64,000 nucleotides of DNA from Apostichopus japonicus (lineage: Eukaryota > Echinodermata > Holothuroidea > Aspidochirotida > Stichopodidae): NCBI RefSeq assembly GCF_037975245.1, contig NC_092564.1, positions 12,426,484 to 12,490,483 of the forward strand. Reading direction: 5' to 3'. Positions 1-12,900 of the stretch are shown here, piece after piece. Position 1 is the first letter of the stretch. Every line of letters starts with the position of its first letter. The notes beneath the pieces were generated by a model. The model did no database searches. It saw only the letters and a program-made list of their open reading frames with translations, and was not told the origin of the DNA. Position numbers and translations under genes: made by a program.

Positions 1-2061
1 TGAATGTCAAAACAAATCACGAACTATGGTGACATTTGAACAGAGTGTTCTGTTTTTAATAATCATAAGCAACAATTGAGCTTTAATTACCGGGGTGGGG
101 TGGGGGGTGTCAGTTGCGATGGTTGTGTCACAATTTTAAAACTAAGCCAAATTCTTTGATTTTCTCACATTTGGTAAAATTTATTTTTAGTGGAATACAA
201 AATAGGATTTTCTGTGTTTTGCAGTTAATGTGTTTCCTTTGATAGATCGGGAATTGATTCATACCGTAACGTACCGTGAATTCAATCTAATTGATTGCAA
301 TTTTTATCAGAAAGCAGTCTGTATATATCTTGGAAAGAAAATTTCATAGCGTAATCAAACGATCAGCGTTACTATACTTATCCGATGAAAATGTGTGACA
401 ATTTGCACAAGGAATACACCCTATTTCTCATAAGCGTGCATATTACCTTCAGTGAAAGTTGTAACATATTTCCATATATGGTAATGAGAATCACCATATC
501 TTAGAATAACATGAAGGATTCAGCGCCACCAGCTAAGAACCTTCGAAAAATGTTATCACTTTTAACATTGAGCTATAACACTCTTTTAATGCGACATTGT
601 TAAGCGTATAAACACCATTTTATCTCTTTCGGTGACATCGAATTCATCGTTTAAAAGCTTCAAGGATAAAATTAAAATGGTAACTTTCAATCGAACTTAG
701 AGACGAATTCTTCAAGGATTTATCCTAGCATGATTCTAAAGAACATAATAAAGTTGTGGATATCCCGTACTACGCACGCTTAACTGACAAATGCAAATGT
801 ATAACAAATAGGATGGCAGCATTTCTTAATGTACGTGCTAACAGTAGAGTGGAGGACACTGCGGAAAAGCGCGCTAAAATGCCAATATTTAAAAATAATA
901 GCATGAAATTATTAGTTTAAATATATTCCTTATTGAGTAGTGGTTAATTTGTTTAGAATTTTTTTTTTAAAGATAGATCTACACTTGATATGAAAGCCAA
1001 CACTTTGTTGTTTGAAGTTAATTCATGTTTGGTTGCTTGTTTGCTTTCATGTTTATTTGTTGTTTTTTCTGAAGATTAATATTTGTTCTTTCAACACTTT
1101 ACAAACTGTGAAACTATCAACTTTGTTTTAATTTTAAACAAATGCATCATGCTTAATAAAAGAATTAAATAAATTATCTCTTTGTCGCTTTTTAAATTAT
1201 TTATCTCAAAAATAACATTTCAATTCCACTTTTGACAATAGTACAAACCACGTGATACCGTGACGTCACAACATTACAGGATCCATCACTTTGAGCCATT
1301 TCTGTTTATGTTTTTCAATGTTTTAAGGTATAGTATTTAGATCTGGAGGATTTTAATATTTTTCAGAAACTTTTCAAACATTTACAGAGTATCACTAAAC
1401 ACGTGTGTTGTTTTGTATTCTTCTTCTTACTATTATTATTTGATGTTGTTTGAATAATTCGATATTATATAATAAAGCTGGTCCTTTATATGCTAATTCT
1501 GTTTATATAGTAACAAAATATTCAAACCATTGAATTAAACTGATTTCTTCATCTTTGTTATTTGAACAAAATACAAAGGCAGACCTCAGTTTGTCAATAA
1601 AGAAAGTCATATTTTATTTGGTTTTAAAATAAAGATTATTGTTGCAAATCCGTCAAACCATTGCCTTGTACAGTGTTCATGATTTTGTCGTGGTCGTAGT
1701 CCAAACTTTTCATTGCACTACACATTGCTGCAGGCAAAAACACTTTTGGTAAAAGGGAGCAAATATTTGCTCATGAATTTGAGATTTTTAACAAATGCAT
1801 CAAATATTTGCTAAAGGAAGGATCAAAATAGTTCAAGCTCAGACACTCTCCTATTGTTTTGTTTTTTCATTCGAAGATTTTCAGTTGTGTGAGTTTTTAA
1901 AAAATGTAATTTTTCTCGATTGTTGCTAAATTTTCACTCCTTCAAGTCCAGACGTGACTCACTAGTTGAAATACCAATTCATAATTTCAAATTGTTTGAA
2001 AACCAAAAAAAAATATCACAGAGTAATTGAAACGAAAATATTTCTGATATAAGACGGACAG
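1..2061. other. AT-rich non-coding stretch
   Basis: No reading frame here looks like a gene, and I see no transposon end or RNA gene. The sequence is AT-rich with short homopolymers. The only local point of note is the E-box plus CRE pair listed separately. It is probably intron or intergenic DNA. Confidence 0.6.
1249..1268. promoter_or_regulatory. Candidate E-box (CACGTG) plus CRE (TGACGTCA)
   Basis: Two perfect palindromic factor sites lie 6 bases apart: CACGTG at 1249-1254 and TGACGTCA at 1261-1268. These are the classic bHLH and CREB/ATF sites. Both contain CpG, which is scarce in the surrounding AT-rich DNA. No TATA box or gene start is visible next to them, so a role as an enhancer or promoter is only inferred. 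Confidence 0.3.
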
Positions 2062-2344
2062 CAGGGGTGAATCTAAGATTTTGAAGAGGAGGAGGAGGGA
2101 GGAGGAGGGAGGAGGGGCGTGGCCCGGGAATAGTAGAACCCGATTAACTTGCGAAAGCCTTGTGGGTCGTGCTGAGGGGGTCATTCCCCAGAAAAGAAAA
2201 TTTTAGATGTGAAATGTTACTATAAGTTAGATCTATAATTAGTCATACACACAAGGTTCTGCTATATAATAACTAGTTTTAAATGTTTAGTGTTGAAAAG
2301 AGGTGGGAAACCCCCCTCCCCAGGATACCTTTAATCCGCGTCTG
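2062..2344. mobile_element. Degraded hAT-like non-autonomous element
   Basis: The left end reads CAGGGGTGAATCTAAGATTT; the right end, reversed, reads CAGACGCGGATTAAAGGTAT. These are imperfect inverted ends starting with CAG, followed inward by GGAGG-rich sequence on the left and CCCCCCTCCCC on the right. Many invertebrate hAT-type MITEs have CAG-GGGCGGATC-like ends and G-rich subterminal DNA. No clear 8-bp target duplication is seen and no transposase is encoded. Decay or chance are both possible. Confidence 0.35.
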
Positions 2345-2545
2345 GACATTAGAAAAAAACTTTCCACCGTGCCGCAAAAGGAAGGAAACGAAAGAAAACA
2401 TACTTGACATATTGGCCATCGTTGTTACGATGTTGCAACATGGGGATATTTGCAAATTCAGTGCAGATTATTTTCTTATTGATTTACATACTTCCAAGTA
2501 GAATATAAGATCGAGCATTCATGCGAACATCTGTAGACTATTTCT

Positions 2546-2580
2546 TCTCCTCCTCTCCTCCTCCTCTTCTCCTCCTCTCC
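2546..2580. repeat. CTCC-rich polypyrimidine tract
   Basis: An almost pure pyrimidine run of CTCC and TCTCC units. It is the complement in composition to the purine GGAGG tract near 2085-2116, about 450 bases upstream. Such mirror-like homopurine/homopyrimidine DNA can form triplex structures, but that is only a possibility here. Confidence 0.7.
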
Positions 2581-2784
2581 GACAAGTTTATCTGAAAGGA
2601 AAAAACAGTTGTCTTAAGTTACCTTAGTTTTACCGTATATCTTCTTTTGTTAAATATAAGTGGTTCCGCTTTCATTGATTTCTCTTTTTGTGTTAGTTTG
2701 TATTATTTCCGCGAACCTTTCAGATGATAAGCTACGACTAACCAATAAACTTTACTTAAAAATGTAAAGGGAAAAATAATGTAA

Positions 2785-2860
2785 GAAAAAAACGGTTCAA
2801 CTTCGGAGAAAAAAAAAACGGTTCAACTTCGGAGGAAAAAAAAACGGTTCAACTTCGGAG
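2785..2860. repeat. Three-copy 26-bp tandem repeat
   Basis: The unit is an A-run followed by ACGGTTCAACTTCGGAG. The CGGTTC core starts at 2793, 2819 and 2845, an exact 26-bp period. Copies differ mainly in the number of A residues. No coding role is seen. Confidence 0.9.
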
Positions 2861-3113
2861 AAGAAAGAAGAGAGGAAAGATGGTTACCGTGCACGGTAAT
2901 GCATTGTAATGGTGGCGGTATTCATCAATACAGCTATAGAGTTTAATTGTATTGTTACAGCCTTTGGGGCAGGAAGCTAAGAAGAAAGTAGGCATATACA
3001 AAGACACGATAAGGTTAGTACCAAACTACAGAATGTAAGAAACACCGAAAAATCGGATGAGCCCTCAATAATGTACAAGTTCCTCTGACTGCCAATCCTT
3101 TTTCCAGGCGCGA

Positions 3114-3175
3114 CCAGAGGGGTGAGGTCACGGTCCCGTGGCCCCGGGTCAATTATGGGTCCCGGGGAAATTGAG
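3114..3175 (+). repeat. Dispersed GC-rich repeat, copy 1
   Basis: This segment resembles 45571-45630. Both share the core GGGTCAATTA flanked by GGCC/GGCCC-type blocks and end in ATTGAG. Both are on the plus strand and stand out as GC-rich in AT-rich DNA. It is probably a fragment of an interspersed element of unknown class. Confidence 0.45.
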
Positions 3176-3190
3176 AGTAAATGGCAATTC

Positions 3191-5180
3191 ATGCTAAGTT
3201 TCATAATGTTTCATGAACCTATAGACCCCTACAGTGTATACCATACAGAATGATATACCAAAGAGAATAAGCTTCCGTATCTTGCAGTTTACCAGGTGAC
3301 ATATTGAGTATTGCCTTCTGATTACAGAAATTGTCAGGAGTAAAGGGATGAGCCTTGATGTTTGACAATCATTTTGTAGACCTCAGAATTTTTATTTGCC
3401 TTTTTTTTTTAACTATTACTTTTTCCGGTATGGCATTGGAATATTAATTTCTTCAGTGGAAACTAAAACCCCGAAAGAGGGAAACGATTATCATGCATAC
3501 ATGTAAATGTGACGGAAATAAATGTTTCTGTTGAGCGCCCTCACTTTGGGAAGTACATAGTTGCAAAAAAAAAAAACGTTTTTGTTGCAGCGGCCTTATG
3601 AAAATGGAGATGCACTTGCATACCCACCCCCCCCCCCCACACCCCACCCCCATCCCCGCCCGACCACAATAAATTGCGAACAGTAAGACTGATACGATAG
3701 GACCAGAGGTGAGAAAAGTAGGTCAGTTTTGGCACTGGAGCCTCAAATTATTTGTTATCATACCTCTTTTTCCTGAATTGCAGTTCCTATTAGAAGTATT
3801 ACATAATAGGGGCTGATGGAATATATTCCGTTATTCCAGACATAGCGTAGTCGCGGAAGGAAGAATTGAATTGACTCAACAAGATACTGGACATTTGCTT
3901 TTTCAGTCACGTCGCGATAGCAATTAATTTGATAACTTATTTGTTTGTTATAGTTTCGTGTGACTTTATTATCTAGCAAGGGGAGAATGAACAGAAGAAT
4001 GAATGACATCACAAAGACATATATATTGGAGAAGCAGAACTGTACAATAATTATAGCTTATGTGTAAATATATCATATCCAAATATTACATTCAATTCCA
4101 TACACAATATGAGGTTAAATTTTATATATTATTGGGGTGGGGGGGGGGGGTAAATAATGTAATGATGACATTTTATGAATTCAACTACATGGTAACAGTA
4201 TAGTTTGTGATATCATAATGGTAATTGAACTGAAAATATCTTGAACATTGATATAAATCTTTTACCTTCTGAGGAGAAATACCTTACAAAAAAGGTTAAA
4301 AAATAAACAATAAAAACCCTTGAAAAATTAACCAAGATCCCAAATGAATCACATTCCAATGATGAATGAATAATATATGATATCAATATCAGAAAGTAAA
4401 GCTTTTGACGATAATGTGTCGTTGTGACATCAAAGACCTCCCATACTACCGGCATCCACTTCTTGTACATATTATAAGGACTGATTTATCATTGGCAATA
4501 ATACTTCAAATTCAAATAACCAAATATCTAAAGAGTTATAGAAACAAGATATTAAGATAGGGTTTTCAGTTAACAGTACAGACTATATTTCACTTCCACA
4601 TAAATTACTACATTCAGGAACTATACTGTTTAGTCTGTTCACCGGGCTGGAAATGACTGGCTAGAAATGAAAGCAGGATTCAGGATATTTCATCATCTGT
4701 GCCGGTTATCGCTTTCCTTGGTTTAACAAAGACTAACCATGTCCTGTGTTTACAAAGCTTTTCTGAAGTTTGTTTTAGCATAAACAATGCGACATCATTC
4801 AAAATGGAATTTTGGAGGCTCAATGGTATCATTTAACTGGGAAAACCCTTTACATTTTATCTCCCCCCCCCCCCCCCCCGATAACCAGGATACCAGGAAA
4901 AGTTGCACTTTTACGGTATACCTACGTCATTATGTACAGTTTAAGAGAACCTCTGCTTTGATAATTCTGCAATAATCACCCGAAGGGAGGTACATTGCTT
5001 AATTTACAGCCAGCCCAGAATTTCCAGAATTTTTGCTTTCATTTTGTTCGTTTAAACTAGCCCTAACAAGATTGGCTAGTCAGTCTCTCTCGGACATTTT
5101 GGCTAGTTCTGAAGCACCAAATTCTTTGAATTTGTATACGTATTTTGACGTCATAAAAGTGAACAGCGCCGCCAAATTTA
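3191..5180. other. Non-coding stretch with long C/G runs
   Basis: Holds C-rich DNA at 3623-3662 (12-base C run at 3627-3638), a 12-base G run at 4139-4150, and a 17-base C run at 4863-4879. A CRE-like TGACGTCA lies at 5146-5153. No gene is supported. Confidence 0.55.
4863..4879. repeat. 17-base poly-C tract
   Basis: A pure C run. Similar C or G runs of 12-16 bases occur at 3627, 4139, 13991, 28313, 56633, 57412 and 58302. Confidence 0.95.
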
Positions 5181-5371
5181 AAGGAGACAACAACATCAAA
5201 TGAGACAACAGCATCAAAGTAGACAGCAGCGTTGAAGGAGACAACATCATCAAAGGAGACAACAACACCAAAGAAGACACAACATCGAAGGAGACAACAA
5301 CATTAAATGAGATAACAACATCAAAGGAGACAACATGATAACAGACAGCATAGAAGTTAACAACATGATAC
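5181..5371. repeat. 18-bp degenerate minisatellite (GAGACAACAACATCAAAG)
   Basis: About ten imperfect units of GAGACAACAACATCAAAG run in tandem. Because the period is a multiple of three, the minus strand has an open frame of about 97 codons with a Val/Leu/Ser-rich repeating pattern. That frame is best explained as a by-product of the repeat, not a gene. Confidence 0.85.
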
Positions 5372-7462
5372 ATTTCCCTTTCGGCGTTCCAAATATATAG
5401 GCCAACTCAACACATCATTCCACTGACGTTGGCCGGGAAAAGTCAGGGGAGGGGATATAGACACTGCTGAGGGGTCACTGGTGGCTTGTGGCTGGGTAAC
5501 AGGTTGTGGATGACTTTTACAGCATTCAGTATGTACCGTTACCGTACAACACTGAAAATTAGATACTTAATATTACAATGTTAACATGTAAACATCCCGT
5601 TCAGCTATGTCTTTTCCCCCTACTTTCCCTACTTTTAGTCACGGTAGCGTTCGGGTAATTCCTACTTTACGAGCCCCATGGCCATGCGCCACTGTAAATT
5701 CCCTTTGCGATTGTTATATTTTTTTATGATTTTGAAGAAAAGTGAAAGCGGAATCTGTTGATATAAGGTCATGTTAATGGGAATTCCTAAATTTGTTGCA
5801 TTGTGTACAATTCCGTAATAAAAATCGCATGTGGTGAACATGAAATTGCATTCCCTATATTGGTACTTTCTAAGATAAGTTACGCATTAAAACCGAAAAA
5901 CCAAACTACTGCTGCAATCCCAGCCTCCTTTCTGTATTGGTTTCTTTATTGATGTCCTACTCAATTTTCTTGTTTTGGTTATCGCTGAGGTAGACAACGC
6001 ACAGTCACGGTTGAGCACTTTTTGGGACCGGCGAACAGATTAGCGACCTCTACTACGTTATGTACAAACGATATCAACAAGCTTTGAGTATAGTAAGGAT
6101 TCATTGACAGTTGGCTTAAACCATACTACCGTTATGCCTAGTAACTAATATACTAGTAAGGGATTAAAAAGTTCTTTCTCTCGGAATTAAACACCCAACA
6201 GGTTTGTAAAAGTTACTCTTTGTGTAGAATTTTCTGGTTAGAATATATTTTGCTCAAGTTGTTCAACAAACTAATAATGTGTATTTTCAAACAACGTTCG
6301 AACTATTATTGAGCGATAGCCGTTAGACCCGTATGAGTACTATGAGACCAGTCAGTTTGTGTGGAGATTTAGGCTTACTCGGGCCCTGTGTAAGTAAGGC
6401 CTATGTACTTCGCTGCCGTTACACCTGTTCGTGGGCTGTAGCCTTGTTGGATAGTATTATTTGTAAAGTAGTCTCCGGGATTTAAGTAATTGGTGTTAAG
6501 TCGGCCTAGTTTATGTTTGCAAGCTATATTGGTGTCATATTGTAGCAAATTTTGCTTATCTCTCAATGCAGGCTAAGCTTACTCGAAATATATATTCCAG
6601 CAGATTATTTAAATATGCTACTTAATAACGTAGTTAGTTGTAGGGCCTAGGTCTAACTTAGGTTGTCCTTAGGCAGATGGCCATTCTATAAACTATTCAT
6701 ATTAGGGACCAAACACGTAGGAGAGCAAGCATCCTTGAGGCGTCAGCAGGCTGTGCTTGTAACCTACTACTTTCTACCTACGCAAAATTCTATAAGAAAA
6801 TAGTCATGGTCAAGCACCTGTGGCTTCCCGGCTACACATGGCCAAGATATCTTTGTTCAAGCTTAAAATTGAATTTACAAAATTTCTTGGGACTCAAGAG
6901 TCCAAGAATATTTGCTACAACTATCGAATACCCTGCTGATTTGAAATCAAATGTCACCACCAGAAGCACAGCCTCAGCCGTCTAACAAACTAGGCCTAGG
7001 CCGACATGCTCTATCACCACTGCAACTGCGCTTCCAACCAGTAATGGTAGCTCATCAGAAAATTTTTAAGAAATGATCTCCATACAGCCACCGTGGCTGA
7101 CAAACTATTCTCAATCACCACTGTGGCTGCATCTCCACACCAGGATGAAGGCTCAACAGACTTGAAACAATTATTAATGAAATAATCTTTTTACATGCAG
7201 TCAACTTGAATGTTTAAATGCATGACAATTAGTTTTTGATTTTGCAACAGAGGAAATTTAATTTGAATTCAATCAAGCTTGATTGCTTTTCATTCTCTGA
7301 TATGGATACAAATTGCAATAATAGCTTTGCATTCCGCAGATCTTTACCGGCTAATAAATTACTATTTCCCTATGCAATTTGCTGAGATCTTGACAAAGTG
7401 GGATCATGGTGTCATCCACATAACATTCTACTGTAGGCTGCCTAATGATTGGCCTGTTACCT
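5372..7462. other. Non-coding stretch
   Basis: No gene, transposon end or RNA gene is recognised. Moderately AT-rich single-copy-looking DNA. Confidence 0.55.
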
Positions 7463-7570
7463 GTTACTGAACATGAATTTGTGAGCCTACAGTATTATAG
7501 AACTTAAATCCTTTTTTGTTACTGAACATGAATTTGTGAGCCTACAGTATTATAGAACTTAAATCCTTTT
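7463..7570. repeat. Near-perfect 55-bp tandem duplication
   Basis: Two adjacent copies start at GTTACTGAACATGAATTTGT (7463 and 7518). They are almost identical, so the duplication is young. No coding frame uses it. Confidence 0.95.
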
Positions 7571-7587
7571 CATAGACTACCTGTATT

Positions 7588-7648
7588 AGACCTGAGTGCA
7601 GCAATTTAAAGGCTCCCGGGTCCTTGGGGTACATAGTACTCAGGTCTA
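7588..7648. repeat. 11-bp perfect inverted repeat
   Basis: TAGACCTGAGT (7588-7598) is repeated in inverted form as ACTCAGGTCTA (7638-7648) with a 39-base spacer. It could form a hairpin in DNA or RNA. It may be a remnant of a small element; no target duplication is seen. Confidence 0.7.
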
Positions 7649-9699
7649 TGATACACTCGCACAGTACGTACTATGAGTAGTGCTAGGTATTTCAGGGTGC
7701 CTGAGATGACATGAGAGACCAATAATCTACATATTAACATGGTTATGCTGGCCTACTGATATAGAATATACTGTATGTTCACTGATTGTCATTCATGATT
7801 TGAGTTCTGTTTCACTGTACTGTTATGTATGTAAATTAATCAGGTAATTGCATAATCAACGAGCTGGCAAATTATATGAAAGAAAATACATGTATGAAAA
7901 GCGAAAACCAGGGCATTTTTTCCATTAACAATGCGATGATTGAATGGTTAATCGTACAATTTCTACAATCACTCTCTAAATTGAGTTAACAAACATTGTA
8001 TAATTTATAACCGTTGTCCTGATCACCGTTAAAAAAATAAATATTTATCCATTTTTAGCTGTTCTGTTTTCGGTATGTTTTGTTGTGCTGCTGTATAAAT
8101 TGTTTGACATGTTAGAGATGAACCATATTTTTCTGTTCCAAATTATGTTTTTTTTGGGCAAAGAAAATGAAAGAAATAGCAGATTTAAAAGCAAATACAG
8201 ATCTTTTTTTTGTGAACCAAAAACAGCTGGGATAATAATATATGTTAATTGTCATAAAGTTCAGTCCCCTTTATAGTTAATGCACTGTGTGGTTTTATGA
8301 GCCTAATCCGGTACCTGGGATGTTCAACATGTACCATATGGCCATTGACAACTATTTTCATCTTTTTTTCTTCACTGTATGTATTTACAATACCATAACA
8401 TGTGACACAACAACTCACAAAAACTAAATAATAGCAGAGTAACACTTAAATTTACATGAAAAATGTCATAATAAACCTTTTGGTTGCATAACTTGTTGTT
8501 TTTCTTGGTTTAATAATGAACATCCATCTTGATAATTTGCCGTCAACAAACCATAATGTTTTACTTCTAGACATCGTTCTCATTTGTGTTACTTTAAGTG
8601 ATTGCAATTTAGTGTATATGTGATGCAAAAAAGGTACTAAACTTTGAAATACTATGATACTGAGCTAAATAGAAAGTTCACACTTTTGACCCAAGGTTGG
8701 ATACCACAAGAGTGAGAAACGGATATTAAATCTTAGTTTGTATAAACTTGCCAAGCAAACAGCGTTTGTTGTGGTATTGGCAGGATTTTCTGCAATAGCT
8801 GTGAGCGTCGTCTGAGAGGTCATTCTGGGGTGCCCATTGTCATCTGCCCGCCCCAGAGACAGTATATTGTATTGGTGGCTGTTTTTTGCAATTTAACATA
8901 TTTAAAGGATCATACAACGATGAATTTCTCACTTTCGGGGTAATACAGCATTGTTCAAAGGTGCTAAATACCATTGTGCTATTGTGCTGCCTGGGGCAGC
9001 ATACACAGAGTGCTATGGAGTTTAGAATACCCCATGGACAGTGGTAGGCTGTCCAAACAAAATCTTAGTTTTAATATTAGTTAATTGTAGAATATCACTT
9101 TCTACAGATCATGCATGCATAAGCACAAAAACTGTAACACTGTACTTTTCAAACCACAAACGCACATGGTAGGATATCACAGCAAAAACTTGGGTAGGCT
9201 TTGACAACAATGGGATAATACTGTTATATTCACACCGCACAATTCACAAGCCTTTGTTGTATCATAAAGAATACTGTTTCAATAGTTTTCTGATCTGAGT
9301 TTGTGTTAAAACCTCAATGTTACCCTTGAAGTCCAATGTCCATATCATAGATATCTCAATCAGGTGTGAGTTTTATAATACAGTGTAAGGTCATTGCGGG
9401 GAGCTTTCCTTGGCAATTAAGAAAACAACTCAGTACTTAACTTGAATCATCAAATAATTTGTAAATGTACTGTAAGTGCTGGCATTGAGGTTTAGAAATT
9501 TATGCCTTGTGTTGGAATTATCACTGCTTTCTTAAAATTCAGTTTTGCGGTGATCAGTGAAGGGAAACGTAGCGCTCATGATGCTGTGTGAGAATTGTGT
9601 ACTATACTGTACTCTGTCTAGCAGGGGAATAGTTGATCTAGTAATGTTGTATGACAACACAGGCAATGCAAAGTTGGCAAATTGCTTCACAATTTTATA
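7649..9699. other. Non-coding stretch
   Basis: AT-rich, with no supported gene. The only small structure seen is a perfect short hairpin, GCTGCC-TGG-GGCAGC, at 8986-9000. Confidence 0.55.
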
Positions 9700-9962
9700 A
9701 TATAATAATAATATTATAATAAATGAGACTTATATAGCGCCAAATCAGTAAACAAAAGTTACTGCTCAAAGCGCTTTCCAAAGAAAGTAAATTAATTTAC
9801 AAAGAACAAGTAAAAAAATGGGTCTTAAGTAGACTTTTGAAAGTAGAAAGTTTATAGCATGTTCGAATGTGATCTGGTAACTTGTTCCAGAGATAAGACC
9901 CAGAGTATTTGAAGCTTCTGTAACCATAGTTCTTCAATCGTGGTTTTGGAATACAGTTTGTT
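9700..9962 (-). mobile_element. 5'-truncated non-LTR retrotransposon (CR1/L2-like), copy 1
   Basis: On the minus strand this matches the 3' part of the element at 55884-56432: the end of the reverse-transcriptase ORF, then the 3' untranslated region with the AAGCGCTTTGAGCAGTAACT and AAATCAG/ATATAAGTCTCATTTAT blocks, then an ATT-rich tail (about 9700-9722 on the plus strand). Homology stops near 9962, so most of the element is missing, as expected from incomplete reverse transcription. The two copies lie about 46 kb apart in opposite orientation. The clade is inferred from peptide style and tail; it was not computed. Confidence 0.85.
9797..9952 (-). pseudogene. C-terminal 51 residues of a LINE reverse-transcriptase ORF
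   Basis: The minus-strand frame has no internal stop. It begins IPKPRLKNYGYRSF, continues with SGSYLWNKLPDHIR, and closes with LLKTHFFTCSL and a TAA stop. This is the characteristic region after the reverse-transcriptase domain in CR1/L2-type elements (Tyr-Leu-Trp-Asn-x-Leu-Pro-x-x-Ile-Arg). The frame is intact over the preserved part but has no catalytic domain, so it is a dead fragment. It is a close relative of the peptide encoded at 55884-56342. Confidence 0.85.
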
Positions 9963-12900
9963 AGATGTATTCATGCGAAACCTTTTTGATGTACACACTG
10001 ACTGACCAGACCTTTTCTTGCTTTTTTTCAGGAGAACTAAAATTCACAAAACATTACACAGTAAATTTATTCCATACAATATATGTATCATGAATGTACA
10101 TGTGACAAACATTAATATAATTTGCTGCCTATTTTATGTATGATAGTATTTTGATACAGTTCAGTGTTTTCATTTATAACTATAGTTGCACAGTACTGTC
10201 GGTACTGGACTGTTTACCTAGTTTAAAGTAGAACTACTGAAAGATGTTGTGGTTCAATAACAGAATAATTTGAAGAGCCTGGCTTAATACGTTTACTTGG
10301 ACACTATTTACTGTACTTTGTTCTACAACTATACTTTGTCCTTGAACTGGTTCAATTTGGTATTAAAGTTCAATTGTTTCTTCCATTAGGCTGAATTTTC
10401 TTTGTGTCTGTACAGTACAGTAGGCGAGCACTCGTGTGGTGAACACAGTATATATAGTCAGTGAGTAAAATGCAGATGCAATGGCCTTTGAACAGATGGG
10501 ATCACGGTACGCATGATACTGCAGAGCTATCCCTACAGTATAGTCCACAGTGTCTACTCTCTCTCCTATGATAACTACATGCACTATTAGTGGTGGTGAT
10601 CATAAATAATTTGCATGTTTAATTACGTTCATACATCTTATAATTAATCATACACTACCGTATTGTTAGGCTTGTCCTTACTCTGTATACAGGTACATGT
10701 AAAAACTTGCACTCTACATCTTGAAGTACATCTTTACTTGTAAGCGTACAGTCACCATACGACCATCTTGGTACAGTATGTGATTGCAGGTCAGTCATTC
10801 CCGGGCTGTACATTTGTAAATTGTTCAATTGCTCATGCAGGTGAAAAAACTGATACCTTTTGGTAATATTCATGTTCTTCAAGTTTGTCCATAAATGATT
10901 TTTGGGTGCTGCACAACTACACATAGTTGTATCAAGATTAAAACCAGTCCTGCATGGTTCATGACTGGTTTGGACAGTACAGTATTAACCTTCCTACCTG
11001 CAAAAATGAAACAAGGAATCATGCATTGAAACTGCCACGAAATACCAGTGGTTATCAAACAGCTTGAACTGGTTTTGCATATTAATAAGTATTTCTTTAA
11101 CTTAAAACACCTTTTTGTTGGTTAAGTTTAATCATGATACATAACTTAAGAATGACAACATCAATTGGGTATTTGGGATAGATCCCATTTCATTTCAAAA
11201 CCATCACTAAGGGCAAAGATCATCTACTGTTATATACTATGTAGGTCTAAGATTAGAAATTACCAATGACGTTTAATACTTTTTGTTCATTTCACAAGAA
11301 TTCAAATCAATCAATGGTGAAAAGGCAGGAAGTGGTACAATAGCTACTTAAAGGAGTGTATCAGTGGAATTTAGAATGGTTATGTGCAGTGTCATTGTTT
11401 GTGTTTTAAATGTGAGTCATTTATATGATGTTTACACTTTATAGGTTAAAATGCTATCTTTAACTTGAATGGTTGATTAAGTACAGTGTGAAGCCAAATT
11501 TAGCCAAGTGCTCTAAGACTTCCTTTCAAGTGTTCATAACAGAAGTCATTGTACTAACTAACTTGTAACCCCTAAGTAATTTCTAAATGTATATGTAATA
11601 CACACAAGCATGGTCAAGAACTTCAGAGGTGTATGGAAATTTGTTTGAAATCAAAATGTGTCAATTACTGCTTGTTGAGATTTTATATAAAGTTAATTAT
11701 AGTAGGTTTGAATGGGGGTGTCATGTCATGTGGTAAATGCTAATATGAAAGAGGAAAAAATATGGGTAAGGAAATGCTAAGGACTGTGGCAAATTCATTA
11801 ATTACTTGTTCTTTAATTGTTTAACCTTCGTTTGTTGAATAGAAGTCCAGGAATGATATCTTGGTTTGAGCGAAAATTTTTGCAGTCTTCGTTTTAGTAA
11901 TGCTCAGGAATCAGGATGTCAACTATATGTTAATAAATTTTAGATGTAACACAAAAACTTACTTTAAAGTAAAAAACAGGTGTTGTGACAGGTTTTTGTT
12001 GGTCATGTGAGTCGCAGGTGTATCCTGTCATTGTGTCCATTAAAAGAAACTTTCCCTTCACTTTTGGCCACTGGTAGGTTGATCGCTAGTCTGAAGTGGA
12101 TATTCAAATGAAATCTCTGCAACTCTACATTAAGGATTTTAGGGAAGAGGTTTTTATTTTGTTTTCTTTCTCAAGGAGCAACGATTTCGGGCAGGACTTA
12201 CTGCCAATGTTGTGTCCTTTCAAACATGAAGGTTACTTTGAGTAATACTTTAAGTACAGTACTAAAACAAAAATCGTATTCTATTAATAACCCTGATGTT
12301 AATACCAACTAACTTCCTACATACTGAAATTTTACTTCATAAACAAATATTAACATAAATGTGCTGGTGATTGTGATAAGCCTTTGGGCATGGAAATGTC
12401 ATTATTATTCAACCCTTAATGTTACTATAAGTTGTAATGTACTGATGTAACTTGTTTTCCTCTTCTTATTGAACCTACAGTACGTATATAACTCTCAAAG
12501 ACAGTGTTATTCGCGCATAATTAATATTGGATAATTTCCCTACAATCCTGCAACATGTAGTCAACTGTACATTGTACACCTCAGTTCATGTGTGAAGTTC
12601 TTAGTATTAATAATGTACAATAAACAACAAGTAAAAGTACAGTCACCCTGCGCTATCTTCTAACATGTCTGTCATCACAGACTTTAATTTTGATGTCTTT
12701 TTATTTCGATAACGTCACTAAGCGCTGAATCACCGTCGAGGTCTGTATTGTCCATTTACAGAATGCATATATCCAACAAAAAGCTGTATGAATCACGATA
12801 TGAAAAATTCATTGATCTACCATATTCTGACAGAACCTCTTAGTATTTTTTTTTAAATATTCATAGAACTTTATAATATTTACCATCAAGTCCCATGATT

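Larger units (their letters stand above)
2345..3102. other. Non-coding stretch with simple repeats
   Basis: Contains a polypyrimidine tract (about 2546-2580, CTCC-rich) and a three-copy 26-bp tandem repeat. The short reading frames here are not supported as genes. Confidence 0.55.

Noticed and set aside
5080-5373. Open frame of 97 codons on the minus strand
   Set aside because: It is produced by the 18-bp minisatellite (period divisible by three); the peptide is a low-complexity Val/Leu/Ser ladder.
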